Shown here one piece after another: positions 60,216 through 64,000 of a stretch of DNA of 64,000 nt (the first letter of the stretch is position 1; every line of letters starts with the position of its first letter). The translations under genes were made by a program, and so were the position numbers. The notes under the pieces are model-generated. The model was given only the letters and a program-made list of their open reading frames with translations, was not told the DNA's origin and did not search any database. The stretch comes from Massilia solisilvae (GTDB lineage Bacteria; Pseudomonadota; Gammaproteobacteria; Burkholderiales; Burkholderiaceae_D). The stretch spans positions 1,488,001-1,552,000 of the forward strand of contig NZ_JANUGV010000001.1 in NCBI RefSeq assembly GCF_024753215.1. Reading direction: 5' to 3'.

Positions 60216-61364
60216 ATGGCGCAGAAAAAGCTTCTACTGTTAAGTGCTTCGGCCGGGGCGGGGCACATGCGCGCGGCCGAAGCCTTGCGGGCCTACGCCT
60301 GCGAGGCTGACAGCCGGATCGACGCGGCGCACCTGGACGCGCTGGCCTTCGTCAAGCCGCACCTGCGCAAGGTGTATGCCGACATCTACCTGTCGCTGGT
60401 CCGACGCGCGCCATCGGTCTGGAGCCAGTTGTACCGGCTGACGAACGAGGCCAGTCCGGGCGGCTGGCCCCACCGCGTCCGGCGCCGGATCGAGGAAAAC
60501 GCCAGCCGGGGACTGGTCCGTAAGATCGTCGCGATGGCGCCCGACATGATCGTGTGCACGCATTTCATGCCGGCCGAGCTCCTGTCGCGGCAGCTCGCCG
60601 CAGGCGGCCTTGAATGTCCCGTGTGGGTGCAAGTGACCGATTTCGACCTGCACCGGATGTGGGTGCACCCCAACGTCACGGGGTACTTTGCGCCCAATGA
60701 CGAGGTGGCCGCCCGGCTGCGGGCGAGCGGCGTCGCGCGCGATGCGATCCACGTGACCGGGATACCGATCATGCCAGCCTTCTCCCGCCCGCTCGATCGC
60801 AACGCCTGCGCGCGCGAGATCGGGCTCGACCCGGACATGCAGACCGTGCTGCTGATGGGCGGCGGCGCCGGGCTCGGTGGACTGTGCGCGATCGCGCGGC
60901 AATTGCTTGGCTTGCCCTGGAACCTGCAGGTGATTGCCATGGCCGGCAAGAACGCTGCCGAACTGGCCGCGCTGGAAGCGCTCGCGGCGCAGTATCCCGG
61001 GCGGCTGGCGCCGCAAGGCTACACCGACCGGGTCGAGCGGCTGATGGCGTGTTCCGACCTGGCCGTGACCAAACCGGGCGGCGCCACCACGGCCGAATGC
61101 CTGGCGATGGGCTTGCCGATGGTGCTGGTTGCGCCGATCCCCGGACAGGAGGACCGCAACGCCAACTACCTGCTCGAACACGGAGCGGCGCTGCGCGCGT
61201 ATGACGCGGCGGCGCTGGATTACCGCATCCTGCGCCTGCTGCGGGACCGCGCGGCGCTGGAGACCATGCGCCGCAGGGCCCGGGCCCTGGGCCGGCCGCA
61301 CGCGGGGGCCGCGGCGACCGCCGCCATGTTAAGAAAGTCGAACCCAGAATATGTTCTTCGCTGA
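60216..61364 (+). CDS. Glycosyltransferase of the MGDG-synthase/UgtP family (GT28-like)
   Basis: 382 residues. N-terminal MGDG-synthase domain (LLLLSASAGAGHMRAAEAL; YADIYLSLVRRAPSVWSQLY; CTHFMPAELLSR; VTDFDLHRMWVHP) and a MurG/GT28-like C-terminal domain with glycine loop LLMGGGAGLGG and donor-binding TKPGGATTAECLAMG. Family members add sugars to diacylglycerol at the membrane. The acceptor and sugar donor here are not readable. Divergent from the FtsZ paralogue; overlaps the next membrane protein gene by 14 bases. Confidence 0.9.
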   Translation: MAQKKLLLLSASAGAGHMRAAEALRAYACEADSRIDAAHLDALAFVKPHLRKVYADIYLSLVRRAPSVWSQLYRLTNEASPGGWPHRVRRRIEENASRGLVRKIVAMAPDMIVCTHFMPAELLSRQLAAGGLECPVWVQVTDFDLHRMWVHPNVTGYFAPNDEVAARLRASGVARDAIHVTGIPIMPAFSRPLDRNACAREIGLDPDMQTVLLMGGGAGLGGLCAIARQLLGLPWNLQVIAMAGKNAAELAALEALAAQYPGRLAPQGYTDRVERLMACSDLAVTKPGGATTAECLAMGLPMVLVAPIPGQEDRNANYLLEHGAALRAYDAAALDYRILRLLRDRAALETMRRRARALGRPHAGAAATAAMLRKSNPEYVLR

Positions 61365-61824
61365 TGCCGCGCTCGCGGCCCAAGTCTTGCTGCCGCTGGG
61401 CGCGGTCGCCGTACTCGCCTGGCTGTTCGCGAATGCCGAAATCCATATCGAAGGCGATGCCGGCTGGGCCGCGGCCCTGCCTACCTGGCGCATCGAGGAG
61501 CACTGGCTGCTCGATATTTTTTGGGGTGGCCGCCCGCTCACGGGTTATCACGTGTGGGTGTTCTCGTTCGTGGGTTTCGTGTTCCACTTCCCGCTGTTCT
61601 TCATGGCGCAGTGGTCCCCGCAACTGGAAGCGCGCGTCGCGGCCTGCGTCATGTTCTTCTGGATCGTCGAAGACTACCTGTGGTTCGTCCTCAACCCGGC
61701 CTTCGGCTGGCGCCGCTTCAAGCCCGCGTACGTGTCCTGGCATAAGCGCTGGGTGCTCGGGGCCCCGGTCGATTACTGGATGTTCGCGGGACTGGGCGCG
61801 CTGCTCTACTGGCTGTCGTTCTGA
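61351..61824 (+). CDS. Membrane protein of unknown function coupled to the glycosyltransferase
   Basis: 157 residues, about four hydrophobic segments (8-28, 66-86, 92-112, 140-156). Distinctive aromatic/charged motif FFWIVEDYLWFVLNPAFGW and a later VSWHKRW, with several His/Glu/Asp residues near the membrane face. Not recognised as a named family. Fourteen-base overlap with the glycosyltransferase makes joint expression nearly certain, so a role in the same glycolipid step or its transport is inferred. Confidence 0.75.
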   Translation: MFFADAALAAQVLLPLGAVAVLAWLFANAEIHIEGDAGWAAALPTWRIEEHWLLDIFWGGRPLTGYHVWVFSFVGFVFHFPLFFMAQWSPQLEARVAACVMFFWIVEDYLWFVLNPAFGWRRFKPAYVSWHKRWVLGAPVDYWMFAGLGALLYWLSF

Positions 61825-61830
61825 CCCGCT

Positions 61831-62514
61831 TCAGTCGAGTGCCAGCGCATGCCGCACCCGGCGGCACAGCTCGTCGGGAGTGCGCGAGATCACCTCAACG
61901 GGAATGTCGAACCTGGACGTCAGCCGGTTGTGATCTTCAAACCCGTAGGACACCATGAACGGGTGCATGCCGGTCTTGACTGCCGCGACATAGTCCTTGT
62001 GCTCGTCGCCGCACACGTACGCGAGCGCCGGATTGATGTCGAAGCGCTTGCGCAGCGCGCGGAACTGGTCGGTCTTGGTTTCGCTCAGGGGGACGTGGGC
62101 GATGAAGTCGAGCGCCTCGAGGTCGACATCGTGCCGCCGGAACAGCTGCCCAAGCGTTTGCAGCGGCTGCCGGGTAATGTTGCGGGTGACGAGGCCCACC
62201 ATGACGTCCGGCGCCGCGATCAGCGCACGGATCAAGTCGGCAATGCCATCGTACAGGCGCGCTTCGGAACGATAAACCTCGGTCAGGGTATCGACGATCT
62301 TCGCGCGGCTGCCCGGGCGGATGTTTTTCCTGACGATCGACGGGAACTCCTTCACCCCGCCCAGGTACTTGAACAGATGGTGGCGCTTCTGGAAATTGAT
62401 CTCGTCACCGAGCGTCAGCCCGTGCTGGGAGAAGGCGGCTTCGATCGCGGGAAAGGCGTCGATTGTGGTGCCGTCCGCATCCAGGATGACAAGGCGTTTG
62501 CGGCTGTTGAACAT
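61831..62514 (-). CDS. HAD-superfamily hydrolase
   Basis: 227 residues: motif I ILDADGTTID at the N-terminus, helical cap (about 20-95), motif II LVTRN, motif III Lys in SETKTDQF and motif IV CGDEHKD. This is a phosphoglycolate-phosphatase-like plan; the substrate is unknown. ATG 62514 (MFNSRKR) is chosen; a frame to 62616 adds unlikely sequence. It converges on the membrane protein gene with 6 bases between. Confidence 0.85.
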   Translation of the reverse strand: MFNSRKRLVILDADGTTIDAFPAIEAAFSQHGLTLGDEINFQKRHHLFKYLGGVKEFPSIVRKNIRPGSRAKIVDTLTEVYRSEARLYDGIADLIRALIAAPDVMVGLVTRNITRQPLQTLGQLFRRHDVDLEALDFIAHVPLSETKTDQFRALRKRFDINPALAYVCGDEHKDYVAAVKTGMHPFMVSYGFEDHNRLTSRFDIPVEVISRTPDELCRRVRHALALD

Positions 62515-62616
62515 GGCCTGATCCGTGCTTGTTGTTGTCGAATCGCTGCGGGTGCAACCCGCCTGGTATCGATCATGGAGCACGGCTGTTACAGGCGTAT
62601 GACAAAGCGCCGGCAA

Positions 62617-63330
62617 TCAGAACCGGCGCGCGTTGCTTTTCCTGTGTTCGGCTGCCTCCTGCAACAGCGCGGCGGCCTCGGCGCTGTCCCTGGCGGTCAG
62701 GCTGTCGCCCGTTTGCTTGACCAGGGCCAGCTGCTGGATCGCGGCCGGATATTCCAGGTCGGCCGACCGCTCGAGCAATTGGCGCGCCTTTTTCGGATCG
62801 GCCGGGACGCCGTCGCCGTCGGCGTACACGTTCGAGAGCAGGAACATCGCGTGCGCGTTGCCCCCGTTTGCCGCGACTTCGAGCCAGCGAATGGCCTGAT
62901 GCTTGTCCAGCGCGACGCCGTTGCCGTTCTTGTACATCAAAGCCAGGGCAAGCGCGGCCTTGGGGTGGCCGGTGGCGCCCGCGGCACGGTACCATTGCGC
63001 GGCCATGTCCAGCCCATTGCGGGACCGTTCCAGCTCGCCCATCTGGAAGGCGGCTTCGGCGTCTCCGCTTTGCGCCGCCTGGCGCAGCAGGCCCACCGCC
63101 GCCTCGGCCATCTCGGGGCGGTTGCGGTACAACAGCGCCAGTTCGCGCTGCGCGACCGGCAGGCCCTGGCTGGCCCAGTTGGCAAGGCGCTGCTCGGCCT
63201 GGTAGTCGCCGCGCTGGCTGGCGCCCATTGCCAGCAATTCGATCTGGGCGGCCGAGGGCTTGCCGGCGCAGCCCGCAAGCGCGAGCTGAAGCGAGCAGGC
63301 CGCAAGCAAAAGGCCGGTTCGGATTCTCAT
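62617..63330 (-). CDS. Sel1-repeat lipoprotein
   Basis: 237 residues. Lipobox LAGC after MRIRTGLLLAACSLQLALAG; the mature protein is built from Sel1/TPR-like helical repeats (A-x-A-x-x-x-G periodicity: GDAEAAFQMGELERS, GHPKAALALALMYKNGNGV, GNAHAMFLLSNVYADGDGV). Such repeats mediate protein-protein contacts; the partner is unknown. 102 bases upstream of the HAD gene, same strand. Confidence 0.85.
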   Translation of the reverse strand: MRIRTGLLLAACSLQLALAGCAGKPSAAQIELLAMGASQRGDYQAEQRLANWASQGLPVAQRELALLYRNRPEMAEAAVGLLRQAAQSGDAEAAFQMGELERSRNGLDMAAQWYRAAGATGHPKAALALALMYKNGNGVALDKHQAIRWLEVAANGGNAHAMFLLSNVYADGDGVPADPKKARQLLERSADLEYPAAIQQLALVKQTGDSLTARDSAEAAALLQEAAEHRKSNARRF

Positions 63331-63381
63331 CAGGTTTTCCTTGGGAATGAGGCGGGGAGCGACGGCTCCCCGCCGTGAGCC

Positions 63382-64000
63382 TTACTTGCTCAGGTCGATG
63401 GCGTACTTCGCAAAGCCATTCGCATCCAGGCCGCCTTCAGCCGTCACGAGCGCCAGGCCCGCCGCCCTGGCCAGGCCCAGGTGGCCAGGCGCCGAGCGCA
63501 GGACCACCGGGCCGGCGGTCGCCACCTTGACGAAGCTCCAGCTGCGCGCGCTGCCGTTGGCGCCCAGGGTCACCTTGCCGCTGGTCTTGCCCAGCTGTTG
63601 CAGGTAGTTGCTCACCACCGACTGGTTCGCGTCCGGCGACTTGATGATGGTCTTGCTGCCGTCGATGCCCGGGAAGTTGCCGCCACCGCCGGCGCGGTAG
63701 TCGTTGGTGGCGACCACAAAGTCGTCGCCATCCTGTACCGGCTTGCCCTGGTAGGTGAGGTTGACGATGCGGCTGCCGGCCGGCTTGGTCACGTCGATCT
63801 GGTATTGCAGGGCGTTGTTCTCGGCGTAGAACACGTCGTAGTTGTAGATCGTGCCGTACGAGGAAACCAGGTCCTGCTCGGCGGCCTTGGCCGGGTCGAT
63901 TTGGGCGAACTGCTTGGCCGCGGTCTCCAGCCAGGCTTTCAGGTCCGCGCCCTTGATCTTCACCGCCTGCAGGTTGTTGTTGCTGTACAGGTAAAGGTCG
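63382..64000 (-). CDS. CpdB-like 2',3'-cyclic-nucleotide phosphodiesterase/nucleotidase, C-terminal part (5' end outside window)
   Basis: The last 205 residues are visible; the frame is open to base 64000. They match the 5'-nucleotidase C-terminal domain: KIKGADLKAWLETAAKQFAQ, the substrate-stacking segment SYGTIYNYDVFY, LQYQIDVTKPAGSRIVNLTY, FVVATNDYRAGGGGNFPG and SPDANQSVVSNYLQ. The YQIDVTKPAG pattern is like CpdB, which hydrolyses 2',3'-cyclic and 3'-nucleotides in the periplasm. The metallophosphatase domain lies beyond the edge. A ~50-residue tail past the usual end (from about GKVTLGANGSARSWSF) may be an added domain. Confidence 0.85.
   Translation of the reverse strand, partial: DLYLYSNNNLQAVKIKGADLKAWLETAAKQFAQIDPAKAAEQDLVSSYGTIYNYDVFYAENNALQYQIDVTKPAGSRIVNLTYQGKPVQDGDDFVVATNDYRAGGGGNFPGIDGSKTIIKSPDANQSVVSNYLQQLGKTSGKVTLGANGSARSWSFVKVATAGPVVLRSAPGHLGLARAAGLALVTAEGGLDANGFAKYAIDLSK

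Overview
The window reads as a high-GC chromosomal segment of a betaproteobacterium of the order Burkholderiales, most probably family Oxalobacteraceae (Massilia/Duganella-like). This rests on protein character and gene order: smc-zipA-ligA, then galU; rpsB-tsf-pyrH-frr-uppS-cdsA-dxr-rseP-bamA-skp-lpxD-fabZ-lpxA-lpxB-rnhB; ppsR facing ppsA; smpB facing ratA-ratB with guaB-guaA. No rRNA or tRNA gene, CRISPR array, insertion sequence or prophage was recognised. The genus is an inference; no 16S is present.

Layout. 1-7.2 kb: the 3' part of smc, zipA, an unusually long ligA, galU, def and a small outer-membrane-type protein, tightly packed with stop/start overlaps. 7.2-10.6 kb: a probable signalling operon of a small helical protein, a double-domain KaiC-like ATPase and a hybrid histidine kinase. 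10.6-19.5 kb, minus strand: an EamA transporter, a glutathione S-transferase fossil, a DUF885 protein, an M28 peptidase, an aminotransferase and a large GGDEF/EAL protein. 19.7-23.8 kb, minus strand: map-glnD-rluF. 24.0-38.8 kb: the translation, lipid and envelope supercluster, going from ribosomal protein S2 and EF-Ts through isoprenoid and phospholipid enzymes to outer-membrane assembly (RseP, BamA, Skp) and lipid A synthesis (LpxD, FabZ, LpxA, LpxB).

38.9-47.4 kb: a TrmH-family methyltransferase, a response regulator with an EAL-type output domain, the PEP synthase regulator facing PEP synthase, then NfeD/SPFH membrane proteins with a short-chain dehydrogenase. 47.5-56.0 kb: a second-type signal peptidase I, a TIGR03118 lipoprotein, a Bcr/CflA exporter, smpB, ratA/ratB, a DUF4124 protein and the guanine nucleotide genes guaB and guaA.

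56.1-64 kb is the most accessory-looking part: a 75-residue orphan protein, an OsmC-YcaO fusion, a second-type FtsZ with an atypical C-terminal tail, divergent from a glycosyltransferase of the MGDG-synthase/UgtP family, then an unknown membrane protein, a HAD hydrolase, a Sel1-repeat lipoprotein and the C-terminal part of a CpdB-type nucleotidase cut by the window edge.

Three families of short palindromic repeats are scattered between genes (25980/50675; 41050/54244/54316; 38852/44611). The two places most worth a closer look are the KaiC-like signalling trio (7.3-10.6 kb) and the FtsZ paralogue/UgtP-like pair (58.7-61.8 kb).
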